64,000 nucleotides of DNA from NCBI GenBank assembly GCA_963711315.1, contig CAVQDQ010000004.1, positions 124,001 to 188,000 of the forward strand, written 5' to 3'. The notes below the pieces were generated by a model. It worked only from the letters and a program-made list of their open reading frames with translations, did not search any database and had not been told where the DNA came from. Positions 9,269-16,482 of the stretch are shown here, in pieces (the stretch's first letter is position 1; every line of letters begins with the position of its first letter). The position numbers were made by a program, and so were the translations under genes. This DNA comes from PALSA-612 sp963711315. GTDB taxonomy: Bacteria; Actinomycetota; Thermoleophilia; Gaiellales; Gaiellaceae.

Positions 9269-9889
9269 ATGCGGATCCGCCTCACTCCCCAGCGCCGCGA
9301 GTTCTTCGAGCTCCTGGCCTCCGCCTCGAGCAACGCCGTCGACATCGCACGGCTGCTGCTCGAGCTCCTCGATCGCTTCCCGGAGGACGGAGCGGAGCTC
9401 GTCGGCCGGATCAAGACGCTCGAACACCGCGGCGACGACGTGACGCGCGAGGTCGTCGGCCTCCTCAACCGGACGTTCGTCACGCCGTTCGACCGCGACG
9501 ACATCTACCGGCTGGCCACGGCGCTCGACGACGTCTGCGACTTCGTTGATGACGCCGCCGACCATCTCGACTCCTACGGAGTGCAAACGGTTCCGCACTA
9601 CGCGCGCGACCAGGCAGACGTCATCCTGCGGGCCGCAGTCAAGCTCGACGAGGCCGTCAACCGCCTCGACGGGTTCAACGACTCCACGCTCCAGCTCCAG
9701 GAGCTCCAGGAGCTGGAGGACGAAGGCGACAGGCTCGTTCGCGACGGCGTGGCCGAGCTGTTCCATTCCGAGTCTGATCCGATCGCCATCATCCGATGGA
9801 AGGACATCCACGAGCGGCTCGAGGACGCCATCGACGCGTGCGAGAACGCCGCGGACGTCCTCGAGGCCATCCTCGTCAAGAACCGGTAG
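9269..9889 (+). CDS. DUF47 PhoU-like protein, Pit accessory regulator
   Basis: 206 residues from ATG 9269, almost wholly helical. It belongs to the DUF47/PhoU-like family usually encoded next to low-affinity Pit transporters and thought to gate them. Seen: repeated Glu/Asp-rich helices such as IKTLEHRGDDVTREVVGLL and ELEDEGDRLVRDGVAELF, the metal-cluster type ExxxD motifs of PhoU, and IRWKDIHERLEDAIDACE. The gene follows the kinase by 17 bp and precedes Pit by 3 bp, so sensing and transport are co-transcribed. Confidence 0.88.
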   Translation: MRIRLTPQRREFFELLASASSNAVDIARLLLELLDRFPEDGAELVGRIKTLEHRGDDVTREVVGLLNRTFVTPFDRDDIYRLATALDDVCDFVDDAADHLDSYGVQTVPHYARDQADVILRAAVKLDEAVNRLDGFNDSTLQLQELQELEDEGDRLVRDGVAELFHSESDPIAIIRWKDIHERLEDAIDACENAADVLEAILVKNR

Positions 9890-9892
9890 GCA

Positions 9893-10885
9893 ATGGGCGT
9901 CGACGTTCTGCTGGTCGTCGTGCTCGTCACGGCGCTCTTCTTCGACTTCACGAACGGCTTCCACGACACGGCAAACAGCATCGCTACGGCCGTCTCGACG
10001 CATGCGATGACGCCGAGGCAGGCGGTGGCAGTCGCAGCCGTGGCCAACCTCGTCGGAGCGTTCGTGACGACCGCCGTCGCCAAGACCATCGGCCAGGGAA
10101 TCATCGACACCGGGCTGGCCACCGAGCAGACGGTCCTCGCCGCGCTCATCGGCGCGATCGCCTGGAATCTCTTCACATGGCGGCTGGGGCTCCCCTCGAG
10201 CTCGTCGCATGCGCTCATCGGCGGTCTCATCGGCGCCGCGCTCGTGCAATCCGGTGTGGACGGTGTGGAGTGGAACGGGATCAAGGAGAAGGTCCTCATC
10301 CCGGGCCTGCTGTCGCCTGTGATCGGGTTCGCGGGCGCGTTCGTCTTGCTGCTTGCGATCTACTGGCTGTTCTTCCGTGTGACGCCGAAGACGGGAAATC
10401 GTGCCTTTCGTGTGGGCCAGCTCTTCTCCAGCACGTGGTTCGCGTTCACGCACGGCGCGAATGACGCACAGAAGACGATGGGCGTGATCGCGCTGGCGCT
10501 GTTCCTGAACGGCTCGATCGACGAATTCTACATCCCGACCTGGGTCAAGTTCGCCGCCGGCGCGGCGATCGCGGCAGGAACCTACGTGGGCGGCTGGAGG
10601 ATCGTCCGCACCCTCGGACAACGGGTGTTCAACATGGATCCCCCCAGCGGCTTTGCCGCGCAGACGACAGCGGGAACGACGCTCTACGTCGCCTCCATCG
10701 CGGGCTTCCCCGTCTCGACAACACAGTGCATCTCAGGCGCGGTCATGGGAGCAGGCGCCACGAAGCGGCTGTCAGCCGTCCGCTGGGGCGTCGCCGGAAA
10801 CATCGTCGTCGCCTGGGTGCTCACGATCCCGGCGTCCGCACTCGTCGCAGCGCTCCTGTTCTGGCCGATCGAGGCGATCTTCTGA
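9893..10885 (+). CDS. Pit-family inorganic phosphate transporter
   Basis: 330-residue integral membrane protein (PiT/PHO4 family) driving phosphate or metal-phosphate import with protons. The duplicated signature appears as FTNGFHDTANSIATAVST (residues about 19-36) and FTHGANDAQKTMGVIALA (about 185). About ten hydrophobic segments surround it, with GLPSSSSHALIGGLIGA between. Directly follows the DUF47 gene (3-bp gap). It ends 15 bp before the convergent second regulator gene and no terminator hairpin is visible there. Confidence 0.93.
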   Translation: MGVDVLLVVVLVTALFFDFTNGFHDTANSIATAVSTHAMTPRQAVAVAAVANLVGAFVTTAVAKTIGQGIIDTGLATEQTVLAALIGAIAWNLFTWRLGLPSSSSHALIGGLIGAALVQSGVDGVEWNGIKEKVLIPGLLSPVIGFAGAFVLLLAIYWLFFRVTPKTGNRAFRVGQLFSSTWFAFTHGANDAQKTMGVIALALFLNGSIDEFYIPTWVKFAAGAAIAAGTYVGGWRIVRTLGQRVFNMDPPSGFAAQTTAGTTLYVASIAGFPVSTTQCISGAVMGAGATKRLSAVRWGVAGNIVVAWVLTIPASALVAALLFWPIEAIF

Positions 10886-10900
10886 ACACCTTCGCCAACG

Positions 10901-11596
10901 CTATTTCGACACAGCCTCGAGCTTGTAGCCCACCCCATAGCGAGTCTGGATGAACGTGTGTCGCGCTGCGCGGCGGTCGATCTTCTCCCGCAGCTTTCGC
11001 ACGAAGACATCGACGGTGCGATCGCGATAGCGGTGGCGCCGCCCCCAGATCCGCTGCATGAGCTCGTCGCGGGTCACGACTTGCCCGGCGCACAGGCCGA
11101 GCGCGTGCAGCAGCTTGAACTCGGTCGGCGTGAGCCCGACCGACACGCCGTCGACGTACGCCTGGACGTTGCGCGGGTCGATCAGCAGCTCCTCGAAATG
11201 CAGCGCGTCGCCGCGTGCGGGAGTCGCGGCGGCAACGCCGCGCCTGGCCGCGACGCGCACACGAGCGACGAGCTCCGCCATCGCGAGCGGCTTCACGAGG
11301 TAGTCGTCGGCGCCGAGCTCGAGAGCGCGAACGCGGTCCTCCTCTGTGCCGCGGGCGCTGATGACGATGATCGGCGTGCCGATCCCTTCGCCGCGGATCG
11401 TCTCGATGATGCGCCAGCCGTCGATGCGCGGCAGCATCAGGTCGAGCACACAGACGTCCGGCTGCCCGTAGCGAAGTGTCGCCAGGCCGGTCTCGCCCTG
11501 GTCGACGACGGTTGGCTCGAAGCCGGCCAGGGCGAGATGCTCCGCCATGCCGCGGCTGATTACAGCGTCGTCTTCGACAATGAGAACGCTGGCCAT
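10901..11596 (-). CDS. OmpR/PhoP-family response regulator (copy 2, no kinase)
   Basis: 231 residues, collinear without gaps with the regulator at 7512-8207 and by eye about two-thirds identical, including the whole end HTFIQTRYGVGYKLE. Phospho-Asp in VLDLMLPRIDGW and Lys in YLVKPLA are intact, so it should be phosphorylatable. The divergent kinase gene expected by analogy is missing, leaving a 13-codon vestige. A PHO-box-like repeat lies 53 bp upstream. Probably derived by duplication of the phosphate two-component locus; partner kinase presumably the one at 8265 or an unlinked enzyme. Confidence 0.87.
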   Translation of the reverse strand: MASVLIVEDDAVISRGMAEHLALAGFEPTVVDQGETGLATLRYGQPDVCVLDLMLPRIDGWRIIETIRGEGIGTPIIVISARGTEEDRVRALELGADDYLVKPLAMAELVARVRVAARRGVAAATPARGDALHFEELLIDPRNVQAYVDGVSVGLTPTEFKLLHALGLCAGQVVTRDELMQRIWGRRHRYRDRTVDVFVRKLREKIDRRAARHTFIQTRYGVGYKLEAVSK

Positions 11597-11649
11597 GATG
11601 AGCCTTCTGCCATCATCGAGACGCGGTGCCCGGAGCGGGGTACAGGACC

Positions 11650-11682
11650 GGTGAGGGAGTGGTGACTAGGTGGTGAAGCGGC
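11650..11682 (-). promoter_or_regulatory. PHO-box-like triple repeat upstream of regulator 2
   Basis: Plus-strand units GGTGAGGGAGT, GGTGACTAGGT and GGTGAAGCGGC start at 11650, 11661 and 11672, an exact 11-nt period. The orientation and position relative to the regulator start are equivalent to the box at 8245-8277. The third unit overlaps the vestigial kinase start, as in the intact locus. Confidence 0.6.
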
Positions 11683-11714
11683 TCTTCGACCGATGGCGCG
11701 GCAGGGTCATTTGA
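11673..11714 (+). pseudogene. Vestigial start of a histidine-kinase gene (13 codons)
   Basis: GTG-initiated frame reading MKRLFDRWRGRVI then TGA. It lines up with the beginning of the kinase at 8268 (MKKLFSRRVRK) at both protein and DNA level, including the upstream GGTG repeats, but nothing of the PAS, HisKA or ATPase domains follows before pstS. Interpreted as the remnant of a kinase lost after locus duplication; its survival is probably due to overlap with the regulator's operator. Confidence 0.45.
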
Positions 11715-11772
11715 CCGTGGCGGGACGGCTCGAGATGCGCTGCTTCTTTACACAGCGCGGTTAGAGCAAAGA

Positions 11773-11798
11773 CCACGGGCGCCTAACGGCGCCCGTGG
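11773..11798 (-). terminator. Rho-independent terminator of pstC-pstA-pstS
   Basis: Perfect 11-bp stem (CCACGGGCGCC / GGCGCCCGTGG) with a 4-nt loop, 30 bp past the pstS stop. On the minus strand it is followed by TCTTTGC, a short U-rich run. It fits termination of the leftward pst transcript. Confidence 0.75.
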
Positions 11799-11827
11799 CA
11801 AGCTCCCGACACCGTGCGGCCGAGACG

Positions 11828-12856
11828 CTAGGACGACGGCTTGATCTTCGCTATCGCTTTCACTGCCGCGACGGTCACGACGTTGGGCATCGGTGCGAAG
11901 AGGAGCTTCGGCCCGAACTGCTGGCCCTGTTTCGCCGCCACCGCATAGGTAAGGAACCGCTTCAGCATGGCGGCCTTGTCACTGCTCTGCGGCACGATTG
12001 CGTAGGTGTACGTTGCGATCGGATACGCACGCCGGTCACCCTTGGGCGGATTCACGATGTGGAGCTCGTTGCTGGCGGGCACTTTCTTGACGTTGTCAGC
12101 CGCGGCCTTGACGCCCGTGAGGCCAGGCAGCGTGAACTTGCCAGACTTGTTCTGGACCGACATGAACTGGAGGTGGTTCGCAAGCGCAAAAGCCGTGTCC
12201 ACGTAGCACAACGCACCGGTTGTGCGCGTCACGACACCAGTCACTCCCGAGCTACCCCGAGCACCGATGCCGACGGGGAAGGCCGGCTGCGTCGAGACGC
12301 CGTACTTCTGCTTCCACGTCGGGCTGACACTCGAGAGGTAATCGGTGAAGTTGTAGCTTGTCCCGCTACCGTCCGAGCGGTAGACGGGCGTGATGTCCAT
12401 GTCGGGAAGGTCGAGGCTCGGGTTGAGCTTCTTGATCGCCGACGCGTTCCACTTCTTGATGTTGCCGAGGTAGATGTTCGCCAGCACAGCACCCGTGATC
12501 TTGATGCGGCTCGACAGTCCCGGCACGTTGTAGGCGATGGACGTCCCTGCCAGCGCCCAAGGGATCTGGACACAGTTGTTGCAAGCCTTGGCCTGGTCTG
12601 GCGTGAGCGGCGCGTCGCTCGCACCGAAGTCGACCGTGCGTGCCGTGATCGCCGCGATGCCCCCACCTGAACCGATCGGGTTGTAGCGGATCTCGACGCC
12701 GGTCTTCGCCGGGTAGTCGACCGACCACCTCGATACGAGCGGCGACACGAACGTGCTGCCCGCGCCGGACAGCGAGTCGGCCGACGACTTCGTGCTCGAC
12801 GCCGGCGAGGACGCCGCGGTGACGGCGGCGACCGCCGTAATCACTGCCAGGCCCAA
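11828..12856 (-). CDS. pstS: Phosphate ABC transporter substrate-binding protein (5' end shifted)
   Basis: Extracytoplasmic phosphate-binding protein of the PstSCAB importer. The mature part begins near GAGSTFVSPLVSRW; phosphate-binding loops are seen in YNPIGSGGGI, FGASDAPL and YRSDGSGTSYNF. The open frame only reaches TTG 12856 inside the signal peptide. A much better start, ATG 12884 behind AGGAGAGG, gives MKKKLTA and joins the rest if one base is removed between about 12857 and 12866, restoring a standard basic signal peptide. I read this as a one-base insertion in the data. No lipobox Cys is visible. Preceded by a PHO box and followed by a terminator. Confidence 0.9.
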   Translation of the reverse strand: MGLAVITAVAAVTAASSPASSTKSSADSLSGAGSTFVSPLVSRWSVDYPAKTGVEIRYNPIGSGGGIAAITARTVDFGASDAPLTPDQAKACNNCVQIPWALAGTSIAYNVPGLSSRIKITGAVLANIYLGNIKKWNASAIKKLNPSLDLPDMDITPVYRSDGSGTSYNFTDYLSSVSPTWKQKYGVSTQPAFPVGIGARGSSGVTGVVTRTTGALCYVDTAFALANHLQFMSVQNKSGKFTLPGLTGVKAAADNVKKVPASNELHIVNPPKGDRRAYPIATYTYAIVPQSSDKAAMLKRFLTYAVAAKQGQQFGPKLLFAPMPNVVTVAAVKAIAKIKPSS

Positions 12857-12957
12857 GCCGAAGCGCCGTGAGCTTCTTCTTCATACGATTCCTCTCCTGT
12901 AGTCGAACGCAGGTGTCGACGCAAGGCTGCCCGCCCGAATGAGGCCCGTGGGCTGTC

Positions 12958-12990
12958 ATCCCGTGAACATCTGGTGGCAGAGTTGTGAAC
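12958..12990 (-). promoter_or_regulatory. PHO box upstream of pstS
   Basis: On the minus strand the 33 bases are three 11-nt units: GTTCACAACTC, TGCCACCAGAT and GTTCACGGGAT. The outer units match the GTTCAC core exactly. The element sits in the 109-bp pstA-pstS spacer, 74 bp before the likely pstS ATG, in the orientation of pstS. It supports a separate phosphate-starvation promoter for pstS inside the pstCAS operon. Confidence 0.75.
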
Positions 12991-12993
12991 GGA

Positions 12994-13884
12994 TCACCGT
13001 CCGCTGATCTTGCGCCGGCTGCGGGCAAGTGCGATACGCGCCGTAACGCTGAGCACGAGCACGAACGAGATGAGGATGAACGCTGCGGCCCATCCCTGCT
13101 CGTTGAGCGTCGGGTCAGGAGCCTCCGAGTAGATGAAGATGGTCATGGGGAGGTTCGGGAGCGCCTGGCTGGGATCGGTTGTGAAGGCATTCGCGTAGAG
13201 GGACGACGTGAAGAGCAGCGGCGCCGTCTCACCCGCGGCGCGGGCGACGGCGAGCACCGCTCCCGTGACGATGCCGCCCAGCGCGGCCGGAAGCACGACC
13301 CTGAACAGCGTCCGCCAGCGGCTGACCCCCAGCGCGAAGCTCGCCTCACGCTGACTCGCGGGAACGAGCTCGAGCACCTCCATCGCTGCCCTCGCGACGA
13401 GCGGGAGCATGACGATTGCCAGGGCGAAGGCCGCGGCCCAGCCGCTCTGCGCCTCGAGGGGCTTGACGATGAGCGCGAACACGAAGACGCCGATGACGAT
13501 CGACGGTGTCCCGTTCAGGACGTCGAGCGCCAGGCGTACGACGCGGCCCACGCGGGTCCGGGCGAACTCGTGGACGTAGATCGCAACGAGCACACCAAAG
13601 GGAAGAGCTATGAGTGTGGCGAGCGTGACGAGAATGATCGTGCCCACGATGGCGTGCCCGATCCCTCCGCCCGTCTCCCCGAACGGCGCTTGCACCTCGG
13701 TAAACAGGTCGATATTGATCGCCCGAATACCCCGTTCCAGCACGTTGAAGACGACGATCGCGAGCACAGCCACGGCGGCGAGCGCGGCCAGTGCCGCAAG
13801 TCCTTCCATCAGGTGGTTGACGAGCTTCCGCCGCCGGACGCGACCGTGTGCCTCCAGTGAGATGGCCTGATCCACTTGGGTCAC
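12994..13884 (-). CDS. pstA: Phosphate ABC transporter permease PstA
   Basis: 296 residues from GTG 13884, which overlaps the pstC stop (GTGA). Six predicted membrane spans; the binding-protein-dependent permease EAA loop appears as REASFALGVSRWRTLFRVVLP. Pairs with PstC to form the channel energised by PstB. The longer in-frame extension upstream of 13884 reads into pstC and is rejected. The 109-bp gap to pstS carries the PHO box. Confidence 0.94.
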   Translation of the reverse strand: MTQVDQAISLEAHGRVRRRKLVNHLMEGLAALAALAAVAVLAIVVFNVLERGIRAINIDLFTEVQAPFGETGGGIGHAIVGTIILVTLATLIALPFGVLVAIYVHEFARTRVGRVVRLALDVLNGTPSIVIGVFVFALIVKPLEAQSGWAAAFALAIVMLPLVARAAMEVLELVPASQREASFALGVSRWRTLFRVVLPAALGGIVTGAVLAVARAAGETAPLLFTSSLYANAFTTDPSQALPNLPMTIFIYSEAPDPTLNEQGWAAAFILISFVLVLSVTARIALARSRRKISGR

Positions 13885-14858
13885 ACGGTTCGCCTGACAG
13901 AGAAGCGGTGGACGATCCACTGCGCCATGACGTTGGCGACGAGGGAGATCACGAGCAGGATCAACGCGAGGTAGAAGAGCGATGCCGTTTGGAGATCGGA
14001 GACGGATCCCTGATATTGGGCGGCGATGCGGCTGGCGAGCGTGTCGCCGGTCGAGAAGAGGTTGAGCGTGATGTTCTCGGAGCCGCCGATCACTTGGGTG
14101 ACGGCGATCGCCTCGCCGAGCGCCCGGCCGGTGCCGAGCAGCAGCGCCGCGATCAGCCCCGCTTTCGTGAAGGGCAGCATGACGCCGCGAACCATCTCCC
14201 AGCGTGTGAGGCCGAGCCCGATGGCGCCTTCCTTGACGTCATGGGGCACCTGGAGAAAGAGCTCCCGACTGATGCTCGACGCGATCGGTGTGATCATGAT
14301 GCTGAGCACGATCACGGCCGACAGGTAGCTACTGACCTGGGCCGTGCCCTGGAAGAACGGCGTCCAGCCGAGAATGCTCTCGAGAAACGGGCCGAGCGTG
14401 TTCTTGACGAAGGGTCCGAGCACGAGGATGCCCCACAGCCCGAGCACGACGCTGGGAATCGCGGCGAGCAGTTCGACGAGGGTGCCGACCGGTCCCCGGA
14501 CGGACCGCGGCGCCAGTTCGCTCAGAAAGAGCCCGATGGCGATCGATATGGGCGCGGCTATTAGCAGCGCCAGAAGAGAGGTGAAGAACGTGCCGTAGAT
14601 GAACGCCAGAGCGCCGAACTCACCCGTCACGGCGTTCCACGCGTCGGTGACGAGGAACGACAACCCGAAGTCCTGGATCGACGGCCATGCGCCCTCGGCG
14701 ACGACGTAGATGATCGCGCCGATCAGGACGAGCGTGAGCAGCGCCGCCGCGGCCGTGATGCCCTTCGTCGCCGCATCCCCAATCCGGTCGCTCAACCGCC
14801 GACCCGAGCCGGTCAGCGTTACGGAAGACGGGTCATTCGAGGCCATCCGAGCGAGCAT
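13881..14858 (-). CDS. pstC: Phosphate ABC transporter permease PstC
   Basis: 325 residues with six to seven hydrophobic segments. Family motifs include ELLAAIPSVVLGLWGILVLGP and the EAA-type loop KEGAIGLGLTRWEMVRGVMLP. First gene of the leftward pstC-pstA-pstS operon, divergent from pstB. ATG 14858 starts MLARMASNDP; an internal ATG four codons later is an alternative. Confidence 0.94.
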   Translation of the reverse strand: MLARMASNDPSSVTLTGSGRRLSDRIGDAATKGITAAAALLTLVLIGAIIYVVAEGAWPSIQDFGLSFLVTDAWNAVTGEFGALAFIYGTFFTSLLALLIAAPISIAIGLFLSELAPRSVRGPVGTLVELLAAIPSVVLGLWGILVLGPFVKNTLGPFLESILGWTPFFQGTAQVSSYLSAVIVLSIMITPIASSISRELFLQVPHDVKEGAIGLGLTRWEMVRGVMLPFTKAGLIAALLLGTGRALGEAIAVTQVIGGSENITLNLFSTGDTLASRIAAQYQGSVSDLQTASLFYLALILLVISLVANVMAQWIVHRFSVRRTV

Positions 14859-14887
14859 GGCAGTCGACCGGCATGCTCACGGGCATC

Positions 14888-14920
14888 GTCACCAGAATGG
14901 CACCAGTTCGTAACATGACT
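14888..14920 (+). promoter_or_regulatory. Weak PHO-box-like repeat before pstB
   Basis: Units GTCACCAGAAT, GGCACCAGTTC and GTAACATGACT follow at an exact 11-nt period in the orientation of pstB, between divergent pstC and pstB. The match to GTTCACC is only moderate. If real, the translation start of pstB must be at or after about 14915. Confidence 0.35.
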
Positions 14921-15796
14921 GAGACCCGCGTCGAAGGTCAACAAGGCGAGACTGGATCCGTGCGCATCGGCGTTCAACAGACCGTGCAACCGTCACAGCC
15001 AACCGCGAGGTCGAGTCCTCGAGGGGAGGCGGTCTTTGACGTCGGCGACCTCGGCGTCCGATATGGGGCCGTCGAGGCGCTCAGCGGCGTGACGATGGAG
15101 ATCCACAAGAACCAGGTCACAGCCGTGATCGGACCCTCCGGCTGCGGCAAGAGCACGTTCATCCGCTGTCTCAACCGCATGAACGACCTCGTGCCCGGAG
15201 TCGTCGTGTCCGGCACGCTCCTCTATCACGGCATCGACATTCACGGGCCGAGCGTCGATCCGGTCGAAGTCAGGCGTCGGATCGGCATGGTGTTCCAGAG
15301 GCCGAACCCGTTTCCGAAGTCGATCTACGACAACGTCGCGTTCGCGTTGCGCATGCTCGGGATGAAGGACGACCTCGAGGGGCGGGTCGAGCGAGCCTTG
15401 CGCCGCGCCGCTCTCTGGGAAGAGGTTCACGATCGTCTCAACAAGAGCGCGCTTGCACTGTCGGGTGGTCAGCAGCAGCGTCTGTGCATCGCACGAGCGT
15501 TGGCGGTCGAACCGGAGGTGATCCTCCTCGACGAGCCCGCGTCTGCGCTCGATCCCATCTCGACTACCGCCATCGAGGATCTGATGCACGAGCTGAAGAA
15601 CGACTACACCCTCGTGATCGTCACGCACAACATGCAGCAGGCTGCCCGCGTCGCCGACATGACAGCGTTCTTCAATCTCGACGTGAGCGAGGGACGCCGG
15701 AGAGGAGTGCTCGTCGAGTACGACCGGACCGAAAAGATCTTCACCCAGCCCGACGACCAGCGTACCGAGGACTACGTAACCGGACGGTTCGGCTAA
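14915..15796 (+). CDS. pstB: Phosphate ABC transporter ATP-binding protein
   Basis: ATPase of the Pst importer. Walker A GPSGCGKSTF, Q-loop GMVFQRPNPFPKS, signature LSGGQQQRLCIARAL and Walker B VILLDEPASALDP are all present. The start is uncertain: ATG 14915 (293 aa) is preferred over 14873 because the region before it looks regulatory; GTG 14960 would give the more usual 278 aa. The stop TAA shares a base with the ATG of phoU (TAATG). Confidence 0.93.
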   Translation: MTETRVEGQQGETGSVRIGVQQTVQPSQPTARSSPRGEAVFDVGDLGVRYGAVEALSGVTMEIHKNQVTAVIGPSGCGKSTFIRCLNRMNDLVPGVVVSGTLLYHGIDIHGPSVDPVEVRRRIGMVFQRPNPFPKSIYDNVAFALRMLGMKDDLEGRVERALRRAALWEEVHDRLNKSALALSGGQQQRLCIARALAVEPEVILLDEPASALDPISTTAIEDLMHELKNDYTLVIVTHNMQQAARVADMTAFFNLDVSEGRRRGVLVEYDRTEKIFTQPDDQRTEDYVTGRFG

Positions 15797-16482
15797 TGCC
15801 TATGAGAGCCACATTCCAGGAAGAGCTCGATCAGCTCGAGGCGATGCTTCAGGAAGAGGCGCAGTTCGTTCTGCGGTCGCTGCGCGGGGCGCTGAATGCG
15901 CTCCGCGAGCAGGACGCCGAGCTCGCTGATGAGGTGATCGCCTTCGACGACCAGGTCGACGAGCGATTCCTCGCGCTCGAGCAGGGCATCGAGTCCCTGC
16001 TCGCCCGCCAAACGCCCGTTGCCGTCGACCTCCGGCTCGTGCTCGCCATGCTCCACGTCAACCTCCACCTCGAGCGAATGGCCGATCTCTGCGTGACCAC
16101 CTGCAAGCTCATGAAACTTGCCCACGGCATGGTGGAGGAGTCAGAGGTGCTGAACAGCTTCGAGGAGATGGGTGCACGGGCGGAGGAGATGGTCGTCGTC
16201 GGCATGCGCGCGCTGGCCGAGCGAGACCTCGCGAGCGCGGAGTCCCTCGTCGACCTCGACGAGCTGATCGATCGCGCCAACCGCAGGCTCGTCCGCCATG
16301 TGCTGGCGGTAGGCGGCGACGAGAGGAAGCGCGAGTGGGGTCTGCGCATGATCGTCATCTCACGCTGCCTCGAGCGCTTCGGCGATCACACGGTGGACAT
16401 CGGCGAGCAGGTCGCATATCTCATTACCGGCGAGCTCCGCGAGTTCTCGGACGCATCGCACATGGTCACCGACAGCGACTAG
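15796..16482 (+). CDS. phoU: PhoU phosphate signalling protein
   Basis: 228 residues, two PhoU helical repeats. Acidic metal-binding stretches include DEVIAFDDQVDERF, LHLERMADLCV and ISRCLERFGDHTVDIGEQVAYL. Represses the phosphate two-component system when Pst senses ample phosphate. Coupled to pstB by a TAATG overlap. The C-terminus overlaps the convergent membrane glycosyltransferase gene by 4 bp. Confidence 0.95.
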   Translation: MPMRATFQEELDQLEAMLQEEAQFVLRSLRGALNALREQDAELADEVIAFDDQVDERFLALEQGIESLLARQTPVAVDLRLVLAMLHVNLHLERMADLCVTTCKLMKLAHGMVEESEVLNSFEEMGARAEEMVVVGMRALAERDLASAESLVDLDELIDRANRRLVRHVLAVGGDERKREWGLRMIVISRCLERFGDHTVDIGEQVAYLITGELREFSDASHMVTDSD

